A stretch of DNA of 6,109 nt. Origin: Candidatus Aminicenantota bacterium (GTDB lineage Bacteria > Acidobacteriota > Aminicenantia > S016-38). Of the stretch, positions 1 to 6,109 are shown in pieces. The stretch's first letter is position 1. Every line of letters begins with the position of its first letter. The position numbers were made by a program, and so were the translations under genes. The stretch is from assembly GCA_027062035.1 (NCBI GenBank), contig JAMOUL010000301.1:1-6109 (forward strand), in the 5' to 3' direction. A model generated the notes under the pieces. That model was not told the origin of the DNA. It saw only the letters and a list, made by a program, of their open reading frames with translations, and ran no database searches.

Positions 1-990
1 AAGCAGGGAGAAATAGAGATTTATGCGGAACCGGATTCTCTCGTGGTTAACCTTACAGCTGAGCACAGAAATATGAGGGAACTTTTGATTTTGTTTTTAG
101 AGGCACTTGCATCCCCTGCCTTCAGGGAGGAGGAAATTGAAAAGGCAAAAATGAAATTGAAGGGGGAATTAAATTCCCTGTTTCAGTCCCCTCAGGAATT
201 GGTAAGATACCTTTTTCCCTTTCATCTTTTCCCCGGTCATCCCTATGGACATTCGCCCCAGGGTACACTGGAGGGAATAGACAGTATCAGTGTAGAGGAC
301 ATTAAAAACTTTTTTTCACTTATCGGGAAGAAAGGAATGGTTGTAAGTATAGTTTCACCCTATCCTGAAACCGAGTTGAGGGTGCTGGAAGAGTTTCTGA
401 GTTCCTGGGATAGGGAGGGACAGTGTAAAGAAATTCAAATCCCTTCCTTTCGGGATTCTACAGAACGGATTAAAAAGAAGGGTATATCCCAATCTTATAT
501 CGAAATGGCCACTTATCTTCCCCCTGTAAAGGCTTTGAACGAGGCGGCCCTTGTGGTTTTTAACGCAATTTTTGGTGGTTCATTTACATCACGGCTGGTA
601 CAACAGATCCGGGTAAAACATGGACTTACGTATTCCATATATTCTCGTCTGGAATGGAGGGAGGGTTTTACCCTTCTTAATGTCTCAACATCAACTTATA
701 AGGAGGATGAGGTGCTCGTCCACCTTGAAAGGGAAATAAACAACATTCACAAGGGCATAGGAGAAGAAGAGCTGTTGCGGGCAAAGCAGTATGTGAAGGG
801 AAATTATCCCCTTAAGTTTGAAAGGGCGGAATTCACTTCTTTTTTTATTGCCAGGAGGCTCTTTTTTGGATTAGAGGAGAAGTCCCTTTCAGAATTCCTG
901 GGTGAGCTGGAAGATGTAAAAAGGAATGATATAGAAGTTATTATTTCCTCCATTTATAGAAAGAAATTTATCTTTGTTCTCGGGCCTTGA
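1..990 (+). CDS. M16 family (insulinase/pitrilysin-type, M16B-like) zinc metallopeptidase, C-terminal part; 5' end outside window
   Basis: The reading frame is open from base 1 to the TGA at 988-990, giving 329 residues. The GTG at 43 lies inside the domain and is not the start. Residues 1-110 are the end of the catalytic M16 domain. They include the helix ending in KLKGEL, whose Glu56 (codon 166-168) aligns with the third zinc-ligand glutamate of mitochondrial processing peptidase beta. Residues about 150-329 are the M16 C-terminal domain, with the signature GGSFTSRL followed by IRVKHGLTY. Its Arg204 and Tyr211 form the family's substrate-binding R/Y pair. Known family members are zinc endopeptidases that enclose and cleave unfolded peptides between two M16 halves. 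Having both the Glu and the R/Y pair in one chain fits a self-sufficient M16B homodimer rather than a split active/inactive pair. The HxxEH motif should lie about 60-75 bases left of the window, so catalytic activity cannot be confirmed here. Localisation is also unseen. The gene converges on the M28 peptidase gene. Confidence 0.9.
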   Translation, partial: KQGEIEIYAEPDSLVVNLTAEHRNMRELLILFLEALASPAFREEEIEKAKMKLKGELNSLFQSPQELVRYLFPFHLFPGHPYGHSPQGTLEGIDSISVEDIKNFFSLIGKKGMVVSIVSPYPETELRVLEEFLSSWDREGQCKEIQIPSFRDSTERIKKKGISQSYIEMATYLPPVKALNEAALVVFNAIFGGSFTSRLVQQIRVKHGLTYSIYSRLEWREGFTLLNVSTSTYKEDEVLVHLEREINNIHKGIGEEELLRAKQYVKGNYPLKFERAEFTSFFIARRLFFGLEEKSLSEFLGELEDVKRNDIEVIISSIYRKKFIFVLGP

Positions 991-1048
991 TTTTAACAGG
1001 AGTTTTTCTCACCACCTGTGTTCGGGACTGCCAGATTTTATAAGAGAA

Positions 1049-2422
1049 TTAAAGTCCCTGCTCGCTTATAAGGTACAGAAGAACGGCAATGGCAGCGGAT
1101 CCCAGTTCGAGTTCCCTCGGGTGAATTGCCTCGAATACGTCGTTATCAGAGTGGTGGAAATCAAAATATCGCTGGTCATCTGGTACATATCCTATAAGAG
1201 CTTTAGAGTTCTTTATCCGGGATATATCGGCACCACCTCCACCTTTCCTTATCCATTCAATCCTTGCCCTTTTCAGGTAAGGAAGCCATTTTTTTATTTT
1301 TTCCAGGACTTCCTCTGGTGCAGATACTGAAAATCCCCTGGGAGTAAATCCTCCACGGTCGGATTCAATTGCAGCTATATATATCTCTGCGGATTTTTTC
1401 GCATATTCTCCGTAAACCCTTGCACCACTCAATCCATACTCTTCGTTCATGAAAAGGACCACCCTTAATGTTCTTTTAGGTTTTAGACGGAGCCTTTTAA
1501 AAAGTTCTACAGCTTCCATTACCTGCACCACTCCAGCACCGTCGTCGTGCGCTCCCTGTCCTTTATCCCATGAGTCAAGGTGTGCTCCAGCAACTATTAC
1601 CTCCTCAGGAAATTCACTGCCCTTGAGTTCTCCTATTACGTTGTATGAAATTGTTTCTGGGAGGCGCTGACAGTCAAGGATAAGTTTTAATTTAAGATGA
1701 GGAAATTTCAGAAGTGCGTTGCTCAGGAAATCCGCATCTTTAAGGCCTATGGCAACAGCTGGAATTTTTCTTACACCTTCCACATAGCCCATCATCCCTA
1801 CATGTGGGGCGTTGTCGTATCTGGTAGTTATGGAGCGAATAATAACCGCCTCTGCCCCGTATTTTGCTGCCATACTGGCAGCTGCCCATCGATACTTAAC
1901 CACACTGCCATAAGCTCGAAAGGTATCAACAATACCCTGGTCCATGGGAACATTAAAGAAAACGATCTTACCTTTGATAAGAGTGCTTTTTTCGCGCAAC
2001 TCTTTGAAATTCTTAACCTCCATTACTTCGGCTATGATTCCCTCCGGGGGTGTACCCACACTTCCTCCAAGGGCTGCTATGGACAGTTTTTTACCTTTTA
2101 TTTCTCCAGGGGCTATAATTTTGGCCATTTCTATTTTCCCCCTTTCCCATCTGGGAACCATGACCGGCTGAAGATATACCCTGTCAAACCCGAGGGCTTT
2201 CATTTTCTCTTCTGCCCATTTCACCGCTCTGGAACAGTTTGGGGAACCAGCTGGTCTTCCTCCAATAGAGGTGAGTTCCTTGAGCCATTGATACGCCCTT
2301 TTTCCCTGAAGGGCAGTACTTACCATTTTGTCCGCTATCTTGATGATCCCGCTGTCCCGGGTTGCAGGTAGAATGGGAAGCAGAAATAAAAAAAGAAGAA
2401 TAACTGTAAGAGGTTTCTTCAT
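1049..2422 (-). CDS. Exported M28 family metallopeptidase, carboxypeptidase Q-like (plasma glutamate carboxypeptidase type)
   Basis: This 457-residue zinc exopeptidase has the full M28 ligand set in order. His281 (AGAHLDSWD) is first, then Asp293 (GAHDDGAG, bridging), the Glu327 catalytic base with the Glu328 ligand (NEEYG), Asp355 (ESDRGG), and His424 (FHHSDND). Residues 1-20 are a Sec signal peptide: KK followed by a long Leu/Ile/Phe run ending LPILPA. There is no lipobox Cys, so the product is predicted soluble in the periplasm or outside the cell. Subfamily placement rests on motifs shared with human carboxypeptidase Q: GxPxGS near 55, PRWERG at 90-95, GTPPEGI near 123-129, and RPKRTLR-like KPKRTLR near 314-320. 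A PA-like insert (about 105-250) separates the N-terminal segment from the catalytic part. Length is normal for the type and the frame is intact. Family members release N- or C-terminal residues from small peptides; the substrate here is unknown. The ATG follows a strong Shine-Dalgarno only 13 bp after dnaE, so expression as the downstream gene of a dnaE operon is likely. Confidence 0.93.
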   Translation of the reverse strand: MKKPLTVILLFLFLLPILPATRDSGIIKIADKMVSTALQGKRAYQWLKELTSIGGRPAGSPNCSRAVKWAEEKMKALGFDRVYLQPVMVPRWERGKIEMAKIIAPGEIKGKKLSIAALGGSVGTPPEGIIAEVMEVKNFKELREKSTLIKGKIVFFNVPMDQGIVDTFRAYGSVVKYRWAAASMAAKYGAEAVIIRSITTRYDNAPHVGMMGYVEGVRKIPAVAIGLKDADFLSNALLKFPHLKLKLILDCQRLPETISYNVIGELKGSEFPEEVIVAGAHLDSWDKGQGAHDDGAGVVQVMEAVELFKRLRLKPKRTLRVVLFMNEEYGLSGARVYGEYAKKSAEIYIAAIESDRGGFTPRGFSVSAPEEVLEKIKKWLPYLKRARIEWIRKGGGGADISRIKNSKALIGYVPDDQRYFDFHHSDNDVFEAIHPRELELGSAAIAVLLYLISEQGL

Positions 2423-2427
2423 CTTTT

Positions 2428-2432
2428 CCTCC
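2428..2432 (-). promoter_or_regulatory. Shine-Dalgarno of the M28 peptidase gene
   Basis: On the minus strand the sequence reads TGGAGGAAAAG followed by ATG, so a perfect GGAGG sits 5 nt before the start codon. It lies wholly within the 13-bp gap after the dnaE TAA, leaving no room for a separate promoter outside dnaE. A ribosome finishing dnaE would stop almost on top of this site, so translational coupling or re-initiation is plausible. The site fixes the start at 2422. It also shows that this organism uses canonical ribosome binding sites inside operons, unlike the two genes at the right end of the window. Confidence 0.85.
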
Positions 2433-2435
2433 AGC

Positions 2436-5400
2436 TTAATATTTGAGGATTACGTTTTCATCACCAAGTCTTTTTCTAAGATATCGAAGTATAGAAGTGT
2501 TTACGGTAAGAGAGGGGATGGCCTGGGATTTGTATTTTTTGATTTTTCCCTCAGGGGTAAGTAATTCTATTACCAGGTCGCTTTTTCCTCCCCTGTATTT
2601 GAGAAGTTCATCCTTGAGTTGTTCAAGCCTATCTTCATCGAGATCCCAAACTTTTAATCTTATTCTGAGTTCCCTTGCATTTTCAAGAGCGGCTTCATCC
2701 ATTCTCTTTACCCTGTCCACGAGCAGAGTTTTCCCCTGGTCATCGAAGAGGATCCTCACGTCAAAAACAAGCGGAATATCCTCCACGAGAATATGATCAT
2801 AGGTCGCCAGGGTGTCGGGAAATACAATGGCTTCAGCAATGCCGGAAAGGTCTTCTATTATGAGTTTTGCCATTCTCTTTTTCTTTCTTGTTTTTGTTAT
2901 TTTTTTCTCTGATATTACACCTATAACCCTGAGCTGCTGGGGTAGTTTTTCCTCTGATTCTTCGTATATGTATGAAATATCAGCATGGGGAATTTTTTTC
3001 AAAACTTCCTTAACAGGATTGAGGGGATGGCCCGATGTGTAAAATCCCAGAGCCTCCTTCTCGTGTTTGAGGAGCATGGACTCGTCCCATTCTGGAAGTT
3101 TAAGTACATCCTCCGGAACCTCTTCCTGGTCTTCAAACAGGAGCCCACCACTTCTTTTTCCCGCATCTATAGCATAGTCTATAAGTTCCATAAGCTGAGA
3201 CCTTTTTAGTCCGAAGGAATCCATGGCTCCGGCCTTTATAAGATACTCCATTACCCTCTTTGTTACAACCCTGGTATTCACTTCCCTGGTGAAGTGAAAA
3301 AGGGACTGGAACTTTCCTGCTTTTCTTCTTGCCTTCAGTATTTCGGATATGGCATTGTCTCCCACGTTTTTTATAGCTGAAAGTCCGAACCTGATTTTTC
3401 CTTCATCTACAGGGATAAATTCCCTTTCACTTTCGTTTATGTCCGGGGGTAATACCTCAATGGAGAAAGATTTGGCATCGTTTATGTACTTTATAACATC
3501 AGCGGTATTTCCAAGCTCTCCCGCGTTGGTGAGAAGAGCAGAGAAGTAGTAAGTTGGGTAATGAGCCTTTAAATAGGCAGTCCAGTAAGCCACAAGGGCG
3601 TAGGCGGTGGAGTGGGATTTGTTAAAGGCATATTCAGCAAACTCGCTTATCTCCTCGTCGAAGAATCTTCTCACCTTTTCCCTATCCTTTCCTTTTTTTA
3701 CTGCTCCTTCTATGAATTTTTCCCTTACCTTGGCCATAACGTCCTTTTTCTTCTTTCCCATTGCCTTTCTCAGAATATCAGCTTCAGATAGGGAGAAACC
3801 CGAAAGTACGGCTGAAATCAGCATAACCTGCTCCTGATAGACCATGAAGCCATAGGTTTCCTTGAGTATGGGTTCAAGCTCAGGGAACGGATAGGTAACC
3901 TTTTCCTTACCGTGCATCCTTTTAATGTAATGATCAATATGCTGCATGGGTCCGGGTCTGTAAAGAGCTACCAGTGCTATGAGATGTTCAAATCTTGTGG
4001 GTTTGGCCTTTACAAGGGTTGCCTTCATTCCTCTGCTTTCGAACTGGAATATGCCATCCGTTTTTCCCTGCTGGAACAGTTCCCAGGTTTTTTTGTCGTC
4101 CAGTGGGATTTTCTCAAGCTCTATATTGATTCCTTTTCTCTCTCTGAGCATTTTGATGGTGTCATCTATCATTGTAAGATTGGCCAGGCCAAGGATATCC
4201 ATCTTCAGAAAGCCAAGGGCTTCCAGATCCTTCATCTCAAACTGGGTGGTTATTCCCTTATTTGAGCGGTAAAGGGGTAAAACTTCTATGAGCGGTTTTG
4301 GTGAAATCACCACGCCTGCAGCGTGAACCGAAGCCTGCCTTATTCTTCCTTCTATGTCCAGGGCATTGTCTATAAGTTTCTTTATCTCCTCACCACCTTC
4401 GGTATATAGTTTCTGGAGATTGGGGTCACTGGCCAGAGCTTCCTTTATTTTGGTGTTCATCGGGATCATCTTGGCGATTCTATCCACTATCTTTTCGTCT
4501 ATTTCCATGACCCTGCCAACATCCCTTATTGCAGCCCTGGCCTGCATTGTTCCGAAGGTTATTATCTGGGTTACGTTTTCACTTCCGTATCTTTCCCTGA
4601 TGTGTTCTATAACCTCTCCCCTTCTTCTGCGGCAGAAATCTATATCGATGTCCGGCATTGAAACCCTTTCTTCGTTCAGAAATCTTTCAAAGAGAAGTCC
4701 GTATTTAAGAGGGTCTATCTGGGTAATTCCCAGACAGTAGGATACCAGTGAGCCTGCCGCAGAACCTCTCCCCGGCCCAACGGGTATTCCCCTTTTTTTA
4801 GCGCTGTTTACAATATCCCAGACGATAAGGAAGTAACCGGAAAATCCCTGTTTTTTTATTACGGATATTTCCTTTTCCAGCCTTTTTTCATATTCTTCCC
4901 TGGGAATTCCGGATTTTTTCAGTTCTTCCCATCTTCTTTCAAAACCCTCCCTTACCAGCTTTTCAAAGTAAGAGTCCATGGTATAACCTTCAGGTACAGG
5001 GAATTCCGGGAGAAGGTAATTCTTTGCATGTTCGATTTTGAAGTTGATCCTTTCAGCTATCTCTATTGTTGTATCAAGAGCTTCGGGGACTTCTTTGAAG
5101 ATAGCTTCCATCTCCTCCTGAGATTTGAAGTAAAACTCCTGGGTGCGGAAGCGCATACGATTTTCATCCTTTAATTTTGTTTTGGTTTGAATACAGAGGA
5201 GAATATCATGTAGCTGGTGATCTTCCTTTCTGAGGTAATGGGCATCGTTCGTGGCTACGGTTTTAAGACCAAATTTTTCCGCTGCCTTTATCAGAAATTT
5301 ATTTACAACCTTCTGTTCTGGTAAACCATTATCCATCAGTTCGAGGAAGAAATTATCTCTTCCAAATATATTTATGTATTCTTCGATTGCCTCTTCCGCC

Positions 5401-5864
5401 TTTTCCGGATTTTCCTGGAGGATCCAGTGAGGAATTTCTCCGTGTAAACACCCCGAAAGAGCGATAATTCCTCCGCTGTGACTTCTTAAAATTTCCTTGT
5501 CTATTCTCGGCTTGTAATAGAAGCCTTCAAGATATGAAGCGGAGACCAGTTTTACAAGGTTGTGATACCCCTCCTCTGTTTCAGCAAGCAGGGTTATGTG
5601 ATGTGCAATGGGCTGTCCTTCTTTAAGTTCCTTCTTTTTCATGGATTCTGGCGCCACATAGGCTTCAACCCCTATTATGGGCTTTATACCGTATTTTTCA
5701 GATGCCAGGGAAAATCTGACAACCCCAAATAGATTGCCATGGTCGGTTATGGCCACCGCATCCATTCCCAATTTTTGAGCTTCTTTGAAGAGGTCGTTTA
5801 TCCTTATAGCTCCGTCAAGAATGCTGTATTCTGTATGCAGGTGAAGGTGAACGAATTTTCTCAT
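2436..5864 (-). CDS. dnaE: DNA polymerase III alpha subunit (replicative polymerase, DnaE1 type)
   Basis: DnaE is the catalytic subunit of the chromosomal replicase, extending primers with dNTPs at the fork. From the ATG at 5864 it has 1142 residues, close to the E. coli length (1160), with no intein or frameshift. Domains in order are PHP (about 1-280), palm/thumb/fingers (about 285-820), helix-hairpin-helix (about 828-858), OB fold (about 975-1055) and a C-terminal tail expected to contact tau. The polymerase aspartates are Asp405 and Asp407 in PDIDIDF and Asp556 in LKMDILGL; GPGRGSAAGS is at 363-372. The PHP domain keeps all nine metal ligands known from actinobacterial and Thermus enzymes: His8, His10, Asp17, His42, Glu67, His89, Cys139, Asp207 and His209. 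The clamp-binding position reads GGLLF at 906-910, without the usual Gln. A TTG two codons upstream (5870) is an alternative start, giving 1144 residues. I prefer the ATG because the predicted transcript begins inside the TTG. No Shine-Dalgarno precedes either codon. The M28 gene follows 13 bp downstream. Confidence 0.98.
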   Translation of the reverse strand: MRKFVHLHLHTEYSILDGAIRINDLFKEAQKLGMDAVAITDHGNLFGVVRFSLASEKYGIKPIIGVEAYVAPESMKKKELKEGQPIAHHITLLAETEEGYHNLVKLVSASYLEGFYYKPRIDKEILRSHSGGIIALSGCLHGEIPHWILQENPEKAEEAIEEYINIFGRDNFFLELMDNGLPEQKVVNKFLIKAAEKFGLKTVATNDAHYLRKEDHQLHDILLCIQTKTKLKDENRMRFRTQEFYFKSQEEMEAIFKEVPEALDTTIEIAERINFKIEHAKNYLLPEFPVPEGYTMDSYFEKLVREGFERRWEELKKSGIPREEYEKRLEKEISVIKKQGFSGYFLIVWDIVNSAKKRGIPVGPGRGSAAGSLVSYCLGITQIDPLKYGLLFERFLNEERVSMPDIDIDFCRRRRGEVIEHIRERYGSENVTQIITFGTMQARAAIRDVGRVMEIDEKIVDRIAKMIPMNTKIKEALASDPNLQKLYTEGGEEIKKLIDNALDIEGRIRQASVHAAGVVISPKPLIEVLPLYRSNKGITTQFEMKDLEALGFLKMDILGLANLTMIDDTIKMLRERKGINIELEKIPLDDKKTWELFQQGKTDGIFQFESRGMKATLVKAKPTRFEHLIALVALYRPGPMQHIDHYIKRMHGKEKVTYPFPELEPILKETYGFMVYQEQVMLISAVLSGFSLSEADILRKAMGKKKKDVMAKVREKFIEGAVKKGKDREKVRRFFDEEISEFAEYAFNKSHSTAYALVAYWTAYLKAHYPTYYFSALLTNAGELGNTADVIKYINDAKSFSIEVLPPDINESEREFIPVDEGKIRFGLSAIKNVGDNAISEILKARRKAGKFQSLFHFTREVNTRVVTKRVMEYLIKAGAMDSFGLKRSQLMELIDYAIDAGKRSGGLLFEDQEEVPEDVLKLPEWDESMLLKHEKEALGFYTSGHPLNPVKEVLKKIPHADISYIYEESEEKLPQQLRVIGVISEKKITKTRKKKRMAKLIIEDLSGIAEAIVFPDTLATYDHILVEDIPLVFDVRILFDDQGKTLLVDRVKRMDEAALENARELRIRLKVWDLDEDRLEQLKDELLKYRGGKSDLVIELLTPEGKIKKYKSQAIPSLTVNTSILRYLRKRLGDENVILKY

Positions 5865-5874
5865 TTTCAATTTA

Positions 5875-5883
5875 ATGATAACA
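5875..5883 (-). promoter_or_regulatory. Predicted extended -10 element of the dnaE promoter
   Basis: Read on the minus strand, this stretch is TGTTATCAT, which fits TGnTATAAT with one mismatch in the hexamer. No good TTGACA-like -35 lies 16-18 bp upstream, as is common for extended -10 promoters. Normal spacing puts the first transcribed base near 5868, four bases before the ATG at 5864. The mRNA would then be almost leaderless, which agrees with the missing Shine-Dalgarno. This is inferred from one short motif, and the -10 preference of this organism is unknown. A promoter further inside the divergent gene is the main alternative. Confidence 0.4.
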
Positions 5884-5884
5884 T
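5876..5884 (+). promoter_or_regulatory. Predicted extended -10 element of the divergent exported-protein gene
   Basis: The plus strand reads TGATAACAT, a TGn followed by TAACAT (4 of 6 matches to TATAAT). Standard spacing from its last base puts the start of transcription at about 5891, which is the A of the ATG, so the transcript would be leaderless. The element overlaps the dnaE -10 on the opposite strand by eight bases. A competing -10 candidate is TTTAAT at 5871-5876 (5 of 6 matches, no TG), which would give a leader of about 8 nt. Neither has a clear -35. Confidence 0.3.
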
Positions 5885-5890
5885 AGAAGG

Positions 5891-6109
5891 ATGAGAAGAA
5901 TCTGGATTTTTGCTCTTTTCGTTTGGCTTCTTTTCCCCATTACAAAGGACTTTGTTGTAGACGGAAGGGTTTTGACTCTTCATCTGGGAGCCGGTGGAGT
6001 AAAACTTTATGATGGAAATCGTGTTCTCAAGAAAGGCGGTCCGGGTACTTACTATATTTCCCCTTACGTGTGCAGAGGAGAGCTGAAAAGTTTGCAGCTT
6101 ACCTATCAG
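5891..6109 (+). CDS. N-terminus of an exported protein of unknown function (3' end outside window)
   Basis: An open frame of 73 codons runs from the ATG at 5891 to the right edge with no stop. The protein starts MRRIWIFALFVWLLFP: two arginines and then about 14 hydrophobic or aromatic residues. This is a typical signal peptide or N-terminal membrane anchor, and no lipobox Cys follows it. The mature part begins near residue 18-22 and is Gly-rich with short alternating hydrophobic stretches (for example VLTLHLGAGGVKLYDG and GTYYISPY), which suggests beta-strands. An in-frame TAA at 5879-5881 and the absence of another start codon upstream fix the start at 5891. The only purine-rich sequence, AGAAGG at 5885-5890, touches the ATG directly and is too close to work as a normal Shine-Dalgarno. 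The gene is divergent from dnaE across 26 bp. I do not recognise a family from this fragment. That it is a real gene is supported by the signal peptide, the codon use like its neighbours and the tight fit to the junction. Confidence 0.75.
   Translation, partial: MRRIWIFALFVWLLFPITKDFVVDGRVLTLHLGAGGVKLYDGNRVLKKGGPGTYYISPYVCRGELKSLQLTYQ

Noticed and set aside
996..1019. Possible terminator hairpin in the convergent gap
   Set aside because: The ACAGG/CCTGT stem is only 5 bp with a 14-nt loop, and improving it requires a large bulge. No T-run follows on either strand, so it is not supported as an intrinsic terminator.
974..1330. Plus-strand frame overlapping the end of the M16 gene, the gap and the M28 3' end
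   Set aside because: Most of it is antisense to the M28 coding sequence, it has no ribosome binding site, and its product has no recognisable features.
1697..2371. Long plus-strand open frame (224 codons) opposite the M28 gene
   Set aside because: It lies entirely antisense to a gene with complete catalytic motifs. Its product is rich in Cys, Tyr, His and Phe with no domain pattern, as expected of a shadow frame.
4354..4740. Plus-strand frame encoding a hydrophobic, Ser/Leu/Ile-rich 128-residue product opposite dnaE
   Set aside because: The apparent membrane-like composition comes from the reverse complement of Lys/Glu/Asp/Arg-rich coding sequence in the polymerase core. It is not an independent gene.
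4791..4800. Run of seven A on the dnaE coding strand (before AGG GGA), resembling a slippery sequence; another A7 run lies near 4851-4857
   Set aside because: The main frame continues intact through conserved polymerase motifs, and no alternative product or downstream stimulatory structure is evident. These are ordinary Lys-Lys codons.
2436..5864. Possible intein or frameshift in dnaE
   Set aside because: DnaE is a frequent intein host, but here all motifs occur in order at normal spacing and the total length is typical.
5885..5890. AGAAGG as a Shine-Dalgarno for the right-hand gene
   Set aside because: It directly abuts the ATG with no spacer, which is too close for productive anti-Shine-Dalgarno pairing at this start, and no alternative downstream start is attractive.

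Overview
The window is a compact bacterial chromosome segment. The identification as bacterial rests on a full-length replicative DNA polymerase III alpha subunit (DnaE). Arginine is encoded mostly by AGA/AGG, Ile ATA codons are frequent, and the proteins are rich in Lys and Glu. This pattern is common in thermophilic or anaerobic lineages, but the sequence does not fix a phylum. Nothing suggests a mobile element, phage, CRISPR array or RNA gene, and almost every base is coding.

Layout, left to right. Positions 1-990 (+) hold the last 329 codons of an M16 (insulinase/pitrilysin-type) zinc peptidase that starts outside the window. A 58-bp convergent gap follows. Positions 1049-2422 (-) encode an exported M28 metallopeptidase closely resembling carboxypeptidase Q (plasma glutamate carboxypeptidase). 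Only 13 bp upstream of it, on the same strand, is dnaE (2436-5864, -). The two very probably form an operon read right to left, dnaE first. A gap of only 26 bp then separates dnaE from a divergent gene (5891 to the right edge, +), which encodes the N-terminus of an exported protein I do not recognise.

The genes do not form one obvious pathway. DnaE is the replicative polymerase. The M28 enzyme, the M16 enzyme and probably the unknown protein belong to cell-envelope or peptide-processing functions. The dnaE-peptidase pairing looks like economical packing rather than a functional module.

Three points stand out. First, the 26-bp divergent junction carries two overlapping, near mirror-image extended -10 elements, predicting a bidirectional promoter that makes leaderless or nearly leaderless mRNAs. 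Second, the DnaE PHP domain keeps all nine metal-binding residues, which predicts built-in proofreading. Third, the predicted beta-clamp-binding motif of DnaE lacks its usual glutamine. I saw no convincing evidence of a wholly new biological system here.
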